This document shows positions 49,116 to 58,143 of a stretch of 64,000 nt of DNA, piece after piece. The DNA comes from JAHIKV01 sp965195225. GTDB lineage: Bacteria > Planctomycetota > Planctomycetia > Pirellulales > Thermoguttaceae. The notes below the pieces were generated by a model. That model saw only the letters and a program-made list of their open reading frames with translations, searched no databases and was not told where the DNA came from. Position 1 is the stretch's first letter. Each line of letters begins with the position of its first letter. A program made the position numbers and the translations under genes. Location: positions 1 to 64,000 of the forward strand of contig CBDAFL010000188.1 in NCBI GenBank assembly GCA_965195225.1, given 5' to 3'.

Positions 49116-49119
49116 AAAA

Positions 49120-49180
49120 GCCCGGCGTCCGGGAGAACGTGGAGACGCAAAAAGTCCTCGGTTCTCTCGGACGCCAGGCT
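49120..49180 (+). terminator. Long hairpin at the end of the VWA operon
   Basis: AGCCCGGCGTCCGGGAGAAC pairs 18/20 with GTTCTCTCGGACGCCAGGCT. It begins five bases after the stop. It lacks a T-run and could be a dispersed palindrome doing terminator duty. Confidence 0.6.
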
Positions 49181-49320
49181 CGGATGAGCACCCGGGCGGG
49201 GCTTGGCAGGCTTATCCCCTTTACGTTTCCTGATAGGTGGGGTAAACTCAGATGTTCGTCACCTCCGATGTTAGTCGGGTGGCGTCCGGCATCCGTTGGA
49301 CCAACCGGCGGGGGCCAAAC

Positions 49321-49349
49321 TTGAACATGCGTTGCCCTTACAGTACAAT
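49321..49349 (+). promoter_or_regulatory. Sigma-70-type promoter of tRNA-Asp
   Basis: TTGAAC at 49321-49326 and TACAAT at 49344-49349 are separated by exactly 17 bp, 65 bp upstream of the tRNA. Confidence 0.75.
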
Positions 49350-49414
49350 CTACCGTTAAGGGATCGAAAAGGAGAGGAAGAAAAGAGCCGTAACTCTTTG
49401 CGGCACAACAGCTT

Positions 49415-49488
<74 letters not shown>

Positions 49489-49501
49489 CTATCGTGAGTG
49501 T

Positions 49502-49533
49502 AAGCCCGGAAGTCGGTTGCGACTTCCGGGCTT
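49502..49533 (+). terminator. Terminator after tRNA-Asp
   Basis: A perfect 14-bp stem (AAGCCCGGAAGTCG with its inverse) and 4-nt loop, followed by GCTTCGTTTTC. Confidence 0.85.
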
Positions 49534-49769
49534 GCTTCGTTTTCACCCCCTTGGTGGCCGCTGCTGCCGCGAGTGTTGCTATACCTGACCCATAGCTGAT
49601 CCGCCACGTCGGCGGCGTCCAGGTCAACAACGGCACCAGACCTCTCGGCAGCTTGCCCTGCCGCCCCATCTTGACGTCGGTGAATTTTCACTGACCGTCA
49701 GCCCCATCGCAAACCGAATAATCAGAAAACTGATTACACGGTCTAGCTCTGCGCCATGGGGGGGGATGA

Positions 49770-50663
49770 ATGGGGTTTTCGAGCCGGATGCCTGCCGATA
49801 CCGCACGATTATCGAGCAATGTCGTACTTGCAGCGCGTTTCGCGCCAATCCTTTTGGTGCTGGGATTCCTGTTGGAATTCGACCGGCCCGCCTCGGCCGC
49901 AAGCCCCCTGCTGCCGCGAAAATCACTGGCTGCCGCGGATACCAGCAATAACGCTCGTTTGGAAGCGTTGAAGTCGATTCCGCTGAACAAACTAGACCCG
50001 GCTGACCGGGCCAAAGTCGTTTCGGTGCTGTCAAACGTCAGCGTCTTTCGCCGGATGCCGCTAAAGGTTATCGATTGCGACCCCGACATGTACCTCTTCC
50101 TGATCCGTCACCCCGACGTGGTCGTCAATATCTGGGAACTGTTGAAGATCAGCAACTTGCGGATGCGGCAGATCGGCGAGGGGCGGTTCACGCTCTCCGA
50201 GCCGGTTGGCGCCACGATCTCGATGGAGTTCGTCCACCAGAGCCACGACACCCACGTCATCTACGGCGAGGGGACGTATCGGGGGCCGTTGTTGGCCCGG
50301 TCGGTAATCGGCCGCGGCGTACTGGTCCTCAAGACCGGATACGTCCGCGAGACCAACGGACGCTACTACATCACCAACCGATTGGACTGTTTCCTCAGCG
50401 TCGAACCGATCGGGGCTGAACTGTTGACCAAGACCGTCTCGCCCCTGGTGGGCAAAACGGCCGACAACAACTTCGTCCAGACCGCAGCTTTTCTCGGCAA
50501 CATTTCCCGCACCGCCGAACTGAATAGCCGCAGCATTCGGATGCTGGCTTACAAGCTCGACGGCGTACGGCCGACGGTTAGAGCGCAACTGGCCATTTTG
50601 GCCGACGTAGTCAATCAGAAGTCCACGGTCGCCTCGCGATCGGACGACAAGCTGAAACGCTGA
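49770..50663 (+). CDS. Secreted protein of unknown function
   Basis: The 297-residue protein has a signal peptide (about 18-44, LAARFAPILLVLGFLLEF). The mature domain includes RRMPLKVIDCDPDMYLFLI and FTLSEPVGATISMEFVHQSH, features I associate only with uncharacterised planctomycete exported proteins. GGGGGG precedes the ATG as a ribosome site. It is convergent with the ligase gene (19-bp gap with a small hairpin). Confidence 0.78.
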   Translation: MGFSSRMPADTARLSSNVVLAARFAPILLVLGFLLEFDRPASAASPLLPRKSLAAADTSNNARLEALKSIPLNKLDPADRAKVVSVLSNVSVFRRMPLKVIDCDPDMYLFLIRHPDVVVNIWELLKISNLRMRQIGEGRFTLSEPVGATISMEFVHQSHDTHVIYGEGTYRGPLLARSVIGRGVLVLKTGYVRETNGRYYITNRLDCFLSVEPIGAELLTKTVSPLVGKTADNNFVQTAAFLGNISRTAELNSRSIRMLAYKLDGVRPTVRAQLAILADVVNQKSTVASRSDDKLKR

Positions 50664-50667
50664 CGCG

Positions 50668-50683
50668 AAGCCGCAGGCGGCTT
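50668..50683. terminator. Bidirectional hairpin between convergent genes
   Basis: AAGCCG/CGGCTT stem with CAGG loop, followed by TTA, in the 19-bp gap. Confidence 0.55.
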
Positions 50684-52287
50684 TATCGAGAGAACTCCGC
50701 CGCGGCCGCGTCCTTGATCTGTTTGAGGTCCAGCTTGCCGGTCCCAAGTACGGGAATGAACTCGACGCGGCGGAAGTTGACCGGCGAGGGGATCCACAAC
50801 GGCGGCAGATCGCCGGCGGACAATGCCCGACAGATATCATCGGGACTCTGCCCGAGATCGGTGTGCAGAACGACGAGCCGCTCCCCCTTTTTCGGATCGG
50901 GAACGGAAGTGACCACGAACTTCAATTCCTCGTCGTTCAGTTCGAGAACGCCGGCGATGGCCTCTTCAACGCGGAGGTGCGGCACCATTTCACCGCCGAT
51001 CTTCGAGAAACGGCTGATCCGTCCGGTAATCTTGATGAAGCCCTCGTCGTCGATCTCGGCCACGTCGCCGGTCGTGTACCAACCGTCGCGAACCACTTCG
51101 GCGGTCAACTCCGGCTGGCCATGATAGCCTTTCATCACGTTCGGGCCTTTGATCAGCAACATGCCCGAGCGGTTCGCGCCCAAGTCTTCGCCGGAGTCGA
51201 GATCGACGACCTTGACGGCCACACCGGGTAGCGGCCGGCCGACGGAACCCTCCTTGGCCCATTCGCGCGGATTACCCAGCGCGCGGTTCGCGGGGATGTT
51301 GGCCGAAACGACCGGAGATGTTTCGGTGATGCCGTAGCCCTCGACCGGCCGGATGCCGAAACGCTGCTCGAAGGTCTCGGCCAACTCGGACGGGAGTTTC
51401 TCGGCGCCGGTGACGATCGCTTCCATGCGGGCGAAATCGTCCGGCTCGCACCGCCGCAGATACGATCGCAGGAAGGTGGGCGTGGCGACCATGATCGTCG
51501 CGCCGTGGCTGCGGCAGAGTTTGCCCACCACGCGGGCTTCCAAGGGGTTGAAGTGATATATCCCCTTAGGCGGCAGAGCCAGCGGCGCCCAGAGCGTCAC
51601 CGTGTAGCCGAAGGCGTGAAACATCGGCAAAATACCCAGCAGAACGTCGGCGTCCGTAAGGTGAATAATCCGGTCGAAAGCCTCGACGTTCGAGCCGACG
51701 TTGCGGTGGCTGAGCATCACGCCCTTGGGCCGGCCGGTCGAGCCGGACGTGAAAATGATCGTCAGCAGGTCATCGTCGTCGACCTCGGTCAATCCAAGCC
51801 GGCGTTCCAGAAACGTCACCGGGGCCAACCAGGCCATCGCGGCGGCGACGAGCTTGTCTGTCCACGCGACCTTGTCCTTGAAATCCTCCATGTAGACCAA
51901 TTCGGCGTCGATTTTCAGGCCGGTTTTCTCGATGAAGCGACGGCTCGTAAGCACGTGACGGATGCCGCACTGCGCGATGCAGTAGCCGATGACCTCCGGG
52001 GCAAGGGTGTAGTTGAGATTGACCGACACGCGGCGGTCGATCGCCAACGCCGCATTGGCCACCACGGCGGCGACCGAGGGGGGCAACAGCAGACCGACGT
52101 TCCGCTCGTCCGTCGCAAGCACTTCGCGGCGGAGCAACCGTCGCAGAATCAGCGTCCGCGTCAACAGGCCCGCGCCGGAAAGCTTCGCGCCGGTGGAGTC
52201 GGCCACTTTCAACCTTCGCATCTGCCTCCGACACGCGCGGAGGAACTGTCGCGGAAGGTTCAGTTCTCGGGGCGGTGAGTCACTCAT
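50683..52287 (-). CDS. AMP-binding acyl-CoA/acyl-ACP synthetase (Aas-like ligase)
   Basis: The 534-residue protein activates a carboxylic acid as adenylate and transfers it to CoA or ACP. The P-loop signature is TIIFTSGSTGRPKGVMLSH near 177-195. VEGYGITETSPVVSANIP, YTTGDVAEIDDEGFIKITGR and LGTGKLDLKQI near the C-terminus complete the site. It resembles the ligase half of 2-acylglycerophosphoethanolamine recycling enzymes (Aas) without an acyltransferase domain. The start at 52287 is chosen because further upstream residues come from the inverted repeat at 52322. Confidence 0.93.
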   Translation of the reverse strand: MSDSPPRELNLPRQFLRACRRQMRRLKVADSTGAKLSGAGLLTRTLILRRLLRREVLATDERNVGLLLPPSVAAVVANAALAIDRRVSVNLNYTLAPEVIGYCIAQCGIRHVLTSRRFIEKTGLKIDAELVYMEDFKDKVAWTDKLVAAAMAWLAPVTFLERRLGLTEVDDDDLLTIIFTSGSTGRPKGVMLSHRNVGSNVEAFDRIIHLTDADVLLGILPMFHAFGYTVTLWAPLALPPKGIYHFNPLEARVVGKLCRSHGATIMVATPTFLRSYLRRCEPDDFARMEAIVTGAEKLPSELAETFEQRFGIRPVEGYGITETSPVVSANIPANRALGNPREWAKEGSVGRPLPGVAVKVVDLDSGEDLGANRSGMLLIKGPNVMKGYHGQPELTAEVVRDGWYTTGDVAEIDDEGFIKITGRISRFSKIGGEMVPHLRVEEAIAGVLELNDEELKFVVTSVPDPKKGERLVVLHTDLGQSPDDICRALSAGDLPPLWIPSPVNFRRVEFIPVLGTGKLDLKQIKDAAAAEFSR

Positions 52288-52321
52288 TGCTGCTTTCGTT
52301 AATATCTCTTTCAAACATTGC

Positions 52322-52399
52322 GTAGGGTGGGTCGATCGCAGCGAGCTACGCCTAATGGCCAATTTATGGCGGGGCTCGTTGCGCTCGACCCACCCTGCC
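52322..52399. repeat. GTAGGGTGGGTCGA...TCGACCCACCCT inverted repeat
   Basis: GTAGGGTGGGTCGATCGCAG and CTGCCA-side arm GCGCTCGACCCACCCTGCC with AGCGAGC/GCTCGTT continuation. The element sits upstream of the ligase start. Confidence 0.88.
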
Positions 52400-52438
52400 A
52401 CTTCCGCCAGCCCAACATTATCCTTGTATAATTACGTA

Positions 52439-53257
52439 CTATTGCAACTTCTTGAAACACTCTCTGTCAAAATTATCCCTTTGTTGCGACCGCGGCAGTC
52501 GGACGACAATCACGGTAAGTACCGCCCCGAATGCCAGTGCGACAATCACCATCCCGATGAACATTATCGGAACGACGCCGCCGGAAGTGAACGATTCCGG
52601 TTTTTGCCCGAGAATGACCGCCAGCGTCGCCAAGTCGATTCCCAAGATGGCGGTGATCGCGACGATGGGCAGGAAAACGGCGGCCAGGATGTTCAGCCGG
52701 TGCGACGATTCGGCCATCCGCCGGCCGGCCTGGGCTTGTTCCTCGGCGCGTTTGGCGACGACTAAATCGAGCGAGTTCTTCGTTTCGCTGTAAAGCAGTT
52801 CGGTCGAGCGTTCGATGGCATAAGCCCGATCGCGCACGTCGATGATGTCTCGGTATTCGGGGCACTCCTTGCGGGCCTCTTGCAGCACTTGGTGCTGGTT
52901 TCGAGCCGCGCGAAGCAGCGGAGTAAGCCGTTCCAGCACCGCGAAATAGTCGTCCGCCGTTTTGGCGTTCTCTTCTTGCCGATCCAGCGCCGCGACGAGG
53001 TCTCCGTATTCATCGAGTTGCCTGCCGAGCGCCGCAATCCCGCTGCCCAAATCGTTTGACTTCCAAGTACCGTCCGGGCTGCGCCAGAAGAACCTGCCGA
53101 TGCGCACGGTATCTTCCGTTTTCGGCGGCGCATGCAGCGCCAGCAACAGATTTTTCTCGGCCACCATCGGCCGTTGACGCCCCACCGTCTTCCCCAGCCG
53201 ATCACGAAACTCCTTCGGCACCTGCCAGCCAGCCGGCAAAATCGATTTTTCAATCAT
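52439..53257 (-). CDS. Membrane protein with two C-terminal TM segments (CorA-like layout)
   Basis: The 272-residue protein has a helical cytoplasmic part and two C-terminal membrane segments (about 194-214, LNILAAVFLPIVAITAILGI; about 232-256, VVPIMFIGMVIVALAFGAVL). This layout recalls CorA-type ion channels, but the GMN motif is absent (ILGIDLATL instead). It is not a proven transporter. Confidence 0.7.
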   Translation of the reverse strand: MIEKSILPAGWQVPKEFRDRLGKTVGRQRPMVAEKNLLLALHAPPKTEDTVRIGRFFWRSPDGTWKSNDLGSGIAALGRQLDEYGDLVAALDRQEENAKTADDYFAVLERLTPLLRAARNQHQVLQEARKECPEYRDIIDVRDRAYAIERSTELLYSETKNSLDLVVAKRAEEQAQAGRRMAESSHRLNILAAVFLPIVAITAILGIDLATLAVILGQKPESFTSGGVVPIMFIGMVIVALAFGAVLTVIVVRLPRSQQRDNFDRECFKKLQ

Positions 53258-53311
53258 CGTGCAACTCCCAAGGATGGTCGTGGGGCTATAGTACCAGAGC
53301 GCGTTTAGTCA

Positions 53312-54265
53312 TTAGCAGAGCTTGCCGTGAAGCACTTTCAGGGTTTTTTGCAACTTTCGATTGCCCGCCTCGACCCGCGCCAAGGCGTTGCGCACGCTGC
53401 CGTGACTGCGATATCCCAATGCTTGCGCCACTTCGGCGGCCGCATACCCAAAGCGGCGCCGGGCAAGGTATGCCGCCACCGCCCGGCCGGCGTCGTCGCT
53501 GCGATGGCCGGGCGTCCAACAGGCCGGATCGCAGTCGAAATGTCTCGCCACCACGGCCGCAATCTTTGTCAGTGGCGGCCGACGGCGTAGGTTTTTCAAC
53601 TGCGGCATGGCCTCGTCGGTCGGTCGGCCGTCGATCAGTTTTCGCACCCGTTTGACAAAGCCTTCCGAACCGACCAGCAGTCCTCCCATCGCATCGGCAA
53701 ACGGCGAACGGATCCGCTCACGCATTCCGGCGCGGACGAATCGGGCGTACTCGCGTCGGGCGGCCTCTCCACGGCCGAACTCGCCCAGCACGGACGCATA
53801 GCTCACCCACTCGAATGCGCGTCGCTGCCGACAGTAGCCCGGAAAGCTGCTCCAGGGCCATTGCTCGGGCCGCTCGACCAGCCGAGCACGCACCGGATTC
53901 AAATGGATATACCGGCTGACCTCCAGGAAATAGCCCTCTTCCTCGATCAAGTGTCCACGGAAACGGCCCTGAAACAGGTGCCCCGCGCGACGATGACGGC
54001 GGTTGAAGTAGCTGGTGTAGCTGCCGTTGAGATACTGCATGCCCGCGGATAGATTGGCCTCGGGCGTTTCCACGAAGAGGTGCTCATGATTGTTCATCAG
54101 CACGAAAGCGTTCAGCCGCCAGCCGTAGGTTTCGACGGTCTGCCGCAGCCAGTCCAGCCGTCGTTGTCGATCCGCGTCGTCGCGTACGATCGGCCGCCGC
54201 TCATTGCCGCGCGACATGAGGTGGTACAACGCCCCGTCGAATTCTATCCGCAGTGGCCGAGCCAT
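53312..54265 (-). CDS. REP-associated tyrosine transposase (RAYT, Y1_Tnp type)
   Basis: The 317-residue protein is an HUH single-strand transposase. It starts with MARPLRIEFDGALYHLMSRG. The HUH metal motif is H60-E61-H62 in MNNHEHLF. The catalytic tyrosine lies in LNGSYTSYFNRRHRRAGHLF (Y83 or Y86), followed by GRFRGHLIEEEGY and RYIHLNPVRARLV. The C-terminal half (about 220-317) has an HTH-like region (AAAEVAQALGYRSHGSVRNA). RAYTs act on REP palindromes; three tandem repeats lie directly before its start. Confidence 0.95.
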   Translation of the reverse strand: MARPLRIEFDGALYHLMSRGNERRPIVRDDADRQRRLDWLRQTVETYGWRLNAFVLMNNHEHLFVETPEANLSAGMQYLNGSYTSYFNRRHRRAGHLFQGRFRGHLIEEEGYFLEVSRYIHLNPVRARLVERPEQWPWSSFPGYCRQRRAFEWVSYASVLGEFGRGEAARREYARFVRAGMRERIRSPFADAMGGLLVGSEGFVKRVRKLIDGRPTDEAMPQLKNLRRRPPLTKIAAVVARHFDCDPACWTPGHRSDDAGRAVAAYLARRRFGYAAAEVAQALGYRSHGSVRNALARVEAGNRKLQKTLKVLHGKLC

Positions 54266-54286
54266 GAGCCGAAGTTTACCCCCTCC

Positions 54287-54445
54287 CTCGTCTTGCCGCA
54301 ACCCCTATTGACTAATGGCGCTCTGACCCCAAAACTCTACTCGTCTTGCCGCAACCCCTATTGACTAATGGCGCTCTGACCCCACACTCTCCCTCGTCTT
54401 GCCGCAACCCCTATTGACTAATGGCGCTCTGACCCCAAAACTCTC
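54287..54445. repeat. Three tandem 53-bp repeats upstream of the RAYT gene
   Basis: CTCGTCTTGCCGCAACCCCT, ATTGACTAATGGCGCTCTGA and CCCC are repeated three times at 54287, 54340 and 54393 with few changes. On the transposase strand each copy starts with GGGGTCAGAGCGCCATTAG, close to the ATG at 54265. Confidence 0.95.
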
Positions 54446-54461
54446 CAAAACTCTCAGGACT

Positions 54462-57400
54462 CTACTTGCCCTTTGCCGCGCCCAGCCGCTGAAGTCGCTT
54501 TTTGGCGAGCCGGTTGGTGCTCCCCTTGCCTTCTCGTCTGTGGTGTGACATAGGTTTCCAGGACGAATATGGTGTCTCATCATGAGCCCAGGTAACGTTG
54601 GGCATTGTGATTGCAGCCTTGTAGACCCGCATGGCTTCCTCGGTGTTGTTCATGGCTTCATAACAAAGGCCCAAGTTTATAAGCCCAAGGACTTTCTCGG
54701 CGCCGAGGTCCATTCGTTCTGCCACTTGGCGAAAATGGTCCTTTGCCGTTTCAAATTGTCCGGCTTTGAATCGGAACTCCCCGCATCGCAAATGAGCCCA
54801 GGCCCAGGCATAGGTTCCCTCCGATGCCTTGACTTTGTCAAACCATCCTGCAAATTCCTTGTAGTAGCTTGGAACCTGGGGAGTGGACCAGCGGACTTTG
54901 GCGGCCACCTTACGATACATGCAGTCGGCCAGTCTTAGCTGCGCACAGGGCTTCAAAGGGCTGTCCGAGAACTCGTTGAGCAAATGCTCATGGTACGTGG
55001 GCCACGGCTCCGGCACGGGGGCCGTCCATTTCCAACCATAAACGTACTCGTGTGGAGTGCCCGGCCAGTAAACGAGCCTCAACGAGGCTTCGCCCGCGGC
55101 CCAAAAAGCCTCCTCTTTCCAGACGCCGGGTTTGGTTTCGGCAACGAGTCGATCCATGGTTGCCTGTAGCTTCTCGCGCGGCAGGACGCGTAATTGTGAC
55201 CTGAGGCTGGCCAATTGCGCGTGAATAAAGGGCGCTCGGCTTTGCCGTAGATCGCCCTGCTGCTGGTCGGGCTCCAGCAGCCAGGCAACGACGTTTTGCA
55301 GTAGTGCGACTTCTTGTTTCTCATCCGGCTCGATCGGCCATTGATCGCGAGAGATGTTTGTCTTCCGGTGAGAACTGTTCCAGCTTACTTTCCGAACCAC
55401 CAAGCCGGGATCCGGCAGAAACCATTGACCTAGGGACGCCACCACCACCCGGCCGTGTCGATAGGTTGTGGCAGCTAAAAGATTATGATCTCCGGCCGAG
55501 ATCAAAACCGCCTCGCGCGGCCCCTCGATATTTACGGCACATTTTGCCGTGACGTTGTTGATACCGTGAGTAATTGGGTGTTTTGCGATGCGGGTACTAC
55601 GCGCTCGAACCACCATTTCCTGACCAGCGTGAAGGTCGAAAAACGAGAGCAGTGAATTGTGGATTCCTGGTTGCGCACTTTCCCAACCCGGCGAAAGGAC
55701 CACCAGAAGCGAACCGCCCGTGGCCACATAGTGGCGTAATGCCAAAACATCGTCGGGAGTAAGCGCGATGGTTCCCGTGCGGACGAGAACGACCAATGGA
55801 TATTGACACAAGTGGCCGGCATCGATCCAATGCAATCCGACACTGTGTGCCGTGTATCCTAGAGGCTTCAACCGCTTGGCCCATGCTTGTTGGGCAGGCG
55901 CTCCTCCACCCCAAATCAGAACAGTCTTTTCAGGCAACGCCAGTTCTTCTCCAAGTTCATGGAGCCCAACCGCAACATTGGCGCCCCAATTGTGGGCAAC
56001 GCCGAACTCGTTTACAAGCCGTTTGTAGGATGCAATCGCCCGTTCAGGTTCCTTCAGTTCCCGTTGATAGATCCTCCCGATCTGCCACAAAGCCTCGATC
56101 TTCCGGTCGAAACAACTGGTTCGCGCTATGTCTTCGCTGTCCCAACTATCGGGCAATCTGGTGCGAAGGGAGGTTTCCGCATTGTCTATAATGTAGCGAT
56201 TCGATTCGATCGCATCCTTCCATTTCCCCGACTTCTCTCTGATTTCCCTGAGTTCGAGGTGCGCTTTCCAAGCGATGTTCGGCACCCAGCCGAAGACCTC
56301 AATGGCCCGACAAAGGCGTTTTTCACGTAAATCTTTGCCTGCCGAACGGATATAACCTTGTTCGTCCACATACCTGGGTGCAACGCCGTCGATGGCATTA
56401 TTGCTAGCCCACAACCGCCACTCCCTGGATCGCTTCCCCGTGGCCGCCGTGACGATGAGATCGTAAAGTACCAGGGTACGCTCTGCGATTTTCTTGGTCT
56501 GGGCGGAAATATTTCGCATATAGGGCAGATCGCGTGCATTCTTTCGACGTTGGAATTCGGGCGATCGCACCGTGTGCGAGTAAAGAGAAGAATAGTACAC
56601 ATACAGCTTTTTCAGCGTTTTCTTGTAGGATGGCGCATTCTTCCATGCATTTTTACTCCGGAGAGTTTTTTCAAGCAGTGAAACGGCATCGTCAAAGCGC
56701 TTGGCGCCCATCAGTGCATCCGCGTACCCTTGTTGCTCCCAAGCGCGCGATTTCACCTGGGGAAATTCGCGAAACATCTTCTCGTAAACGCGAATACACG
56801 CATCGTATTCGTGGAGCGAACGATGCATGCCGATGAGCAGTGAATACAAATTATACCGTTGTGATGATCGGGCCGGCAGACTGTCTCCGCCGAGCGCCTC
56901 CTCAGCCGCCTCGATAGCTTTCCTGTATTCTTTGCAATACTTCCATGCCCGTACCCGCCTCAGACCGGCATGCTTGTTGGCCGGGTCCACCAGCAAGACA
57001 CGTTCGTAAGCTTTGGCTGAATCGGCGTACCGTTCCAAGAAGAAGAATCGTTGTCCGTTGGCAAAGTGAATCGCTGCTTCCAGCTTGCGAGTGGGCGTGG
57101 CGGCTTTGACCAACTCGGCGGCGTTTTCTTGCGGTTGGATTGCCAAATCGGCGGCCAGGCACAGGGATGTGTCTTCGATCAGGTCGGCGAAATTATCCAG
57201 CAGGCCGTGGGCGGTTTCCGTTGCCAAAATCTCGGTGGTTTTCGTGTCGGCCAGACGGACGTTCAGATGCAGTGTGCCGTTGAGTTGGACGAACGAGCCG
57301 TAGATCAGCCGTTCGGCGCCCAGCAGCTTGCCCACCTTGATCGCCGTGGCCGAATCCACTAGGCCCGACAGCGAGAGCTTCTGCTCCTTGAGCACTTCAT

Positions 57401-58088
57401 AGAGCCTTTCGCGTTCGACCAGCCGCACGTCTTTCAACGCTCCGAGGTTGGCCTGCAGGATATCGGCAAATCCGGACTCCATCGGGTCGAGCTTGCCCGA
57501 CGGACTCAGGTTGCGCAGGGCCAACACGACCACCAGCGGGGAAGGGCCTTTTTTCGGCTTCGGCGGCGGGCGGCGCAGCGGCTGGTCGATGCCCAGCGCC
57601 TTGAGCACCTTGCCGGTCAGTTCCTGCTCCAGATCGATCAACTTTTCGACCGGACCAGATCGCTTCCATCGCAGGAGCGGCTCGTTCTTGCCCGTCTCGA
57701 ACAGCGATACGTCGAGGGTGACGGTCTTGTCCTCGCCGCGAAACGAGCCGGTCAACAAGTACTCCGCGGCCAGTGCCTGCCCTGCGCGCTGGACCGCTTC
57801 GGTATCTCTCAAACCCTTTTGCAGGTTGGCCTCTCGAAGGAATTGGGCGACTTGGACCCGCTCGACCACCCGGATTCCCTGATACTGCGACAGATCGCCG
57901 CTGAGCATCTCGGCAAACGCCGTCCGCAGTACGGCCAGTTCGACCGACGGTCCCTTGTCGATCAGGTCCAGAACGGCAAGGGTCTTGTCCTCTTGAGCAT
58001 AAGCCGTCTTGTGCGCTTCGTTGACAATCAACCAAGGGCCCAACAAGAGCAAACATGGAATTATACCGAAGCTGCGGGGTCGACACAT
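54462..58088 (-). CDS. Giant secreted CsgG-like/TPR protein with GATase-like domain
   Basis: The 1208-residue protein has a signal peptide (SFGIIPCLLLLGPWLIVNEA, then AYAQ). Two CsgG/FlgO-like modules lie around 35-165 (VVERVQVAQFLREANLQKGL; AAEYLLTGSF) and 190-310 (LVERERLYEVLKEQKLSLSG; GAERLIYGSF). TPR helices span 350-470, a Rossmann GATase-like region about 690-850 (VLIWGGGAPAQQAW; GGSLLVVLSPGWE), and TPR helices recur at the end. CsgG domains form outer-membrane export pores, but these lack a lipobox. Its role is unknown. It starts 55 bp after the paralogue on the same strand. Confidence 0.82.
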   Translation of the reverse strand: MCRPRSFGIIPCLLLLGPWLIVNEAHKTAYAQEDKTLAVLDLIDKGPSVELAVLRTAFAEMLSGDLSQYQGIRVVERVQVAQFLREANLQKGLRDTEAVQRAGQALAAEYLLTGSFRGEDKTVTLDVSLFETGKNEPLLRWKRSGPVEKLIDLEQELTGKVLKALGIDQPLRRPPPKPKKGPSPLVVVLALRNLSPSGKLDPMESGFADILQANLGALKDVRLVERERLYEVLKEQKLSLSGLVDSATAIKVGKLLGAERLIYGSFVQLNGTLHLNVRLADTKTTEILATETAHGLLDNFADLIEDTSLCLAADLAIQPQENAAELVKAATPTRKLEAAIHFANGQRFFFLERYADSAKAYERVLLVDPANKHAGLRRVRAWKYCKEYRKAIEAAEEALGGDSLPARSSQRYNLYSLLIGMHRSLHEYDACIRVYEKMFREFPQVKSRAWEQQGYADALMGAKRFDDAVSLLEKTLRSKNAWKNAPSYKKTLKKLYVYYSSLYSHTVRSPEFQRRKNARDLPYMRNISAQTKKIAERTLVLYDLIVTAATGKRSREWRLWASNNAIDGVAPRYVDEQGYIRSAGKDLREKRLCRAIEVFGWVPNIAWKAHLELREIREKSGKWKDAIESNRYIIDNAETSLRTRLPDSWDSEDIARTSCFDRKIEALWQIGRIYQRELKEPERAIASYKRLVNEFGVAHNWGANVAVGLHELGEELALPEKTVLIWGGGAPAQQAWAKRLKPLGYTAHSVGLHWIDAGHLCQYPLVVLVRTGTIALTPDDVLALRHYVATGGSLLVVLSPGWESAQPGIHNSLLSFFDLHAGQEMVVRARSTRIAKHPITHGINNVTAKCAVNIEGPREAVLISAGDHNLLAATTYRHGRVVVASLGQWFLPDPGLVVRKVSWNSSHRKTNISRDQWPIEPDEKQEVALLQNVVAWLLEPDQQQGDLRQSRAPFIHAQLASLRSQLRVLPREKLQATMDRLVAETKPGVWKEEAFWAAGEASLRLVYWPGTPHEYVYGWKWTAPVPEPWPTYHEHLLNEFSDSPLKPCAQLRLADCMYRKVAAKVRWSTPQVPSYYKEFAGWFDKVKASEGTYAWAWAHLRCGEFRFKAGQFETAKDHFRQVAERMDLGAEKVLGLINLGLCYEAMNNTEEAMRVYKAAITMPNVTWAHDETPYSSWKPMSHHRREGKGSTNRLAKKRLQRLGAAKGK

Positions 58089-58143
58089 GACGCATTCCTT
58101 CCTGTACGGGAAATCAATGTGTGCATAATTGTTTTCCAACGCC

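Noticed and set aside
52439..53257. CorA magnesium channel
   Set aside because: The membrane layout fits, but the GMN signature is absent, so only a membrane protein is called.
54287..54445. Three 53-bp repeats as a CRISPR array
   Set aside because: The copies are directly adjacent with no unique spacers, and no cas genes are present.
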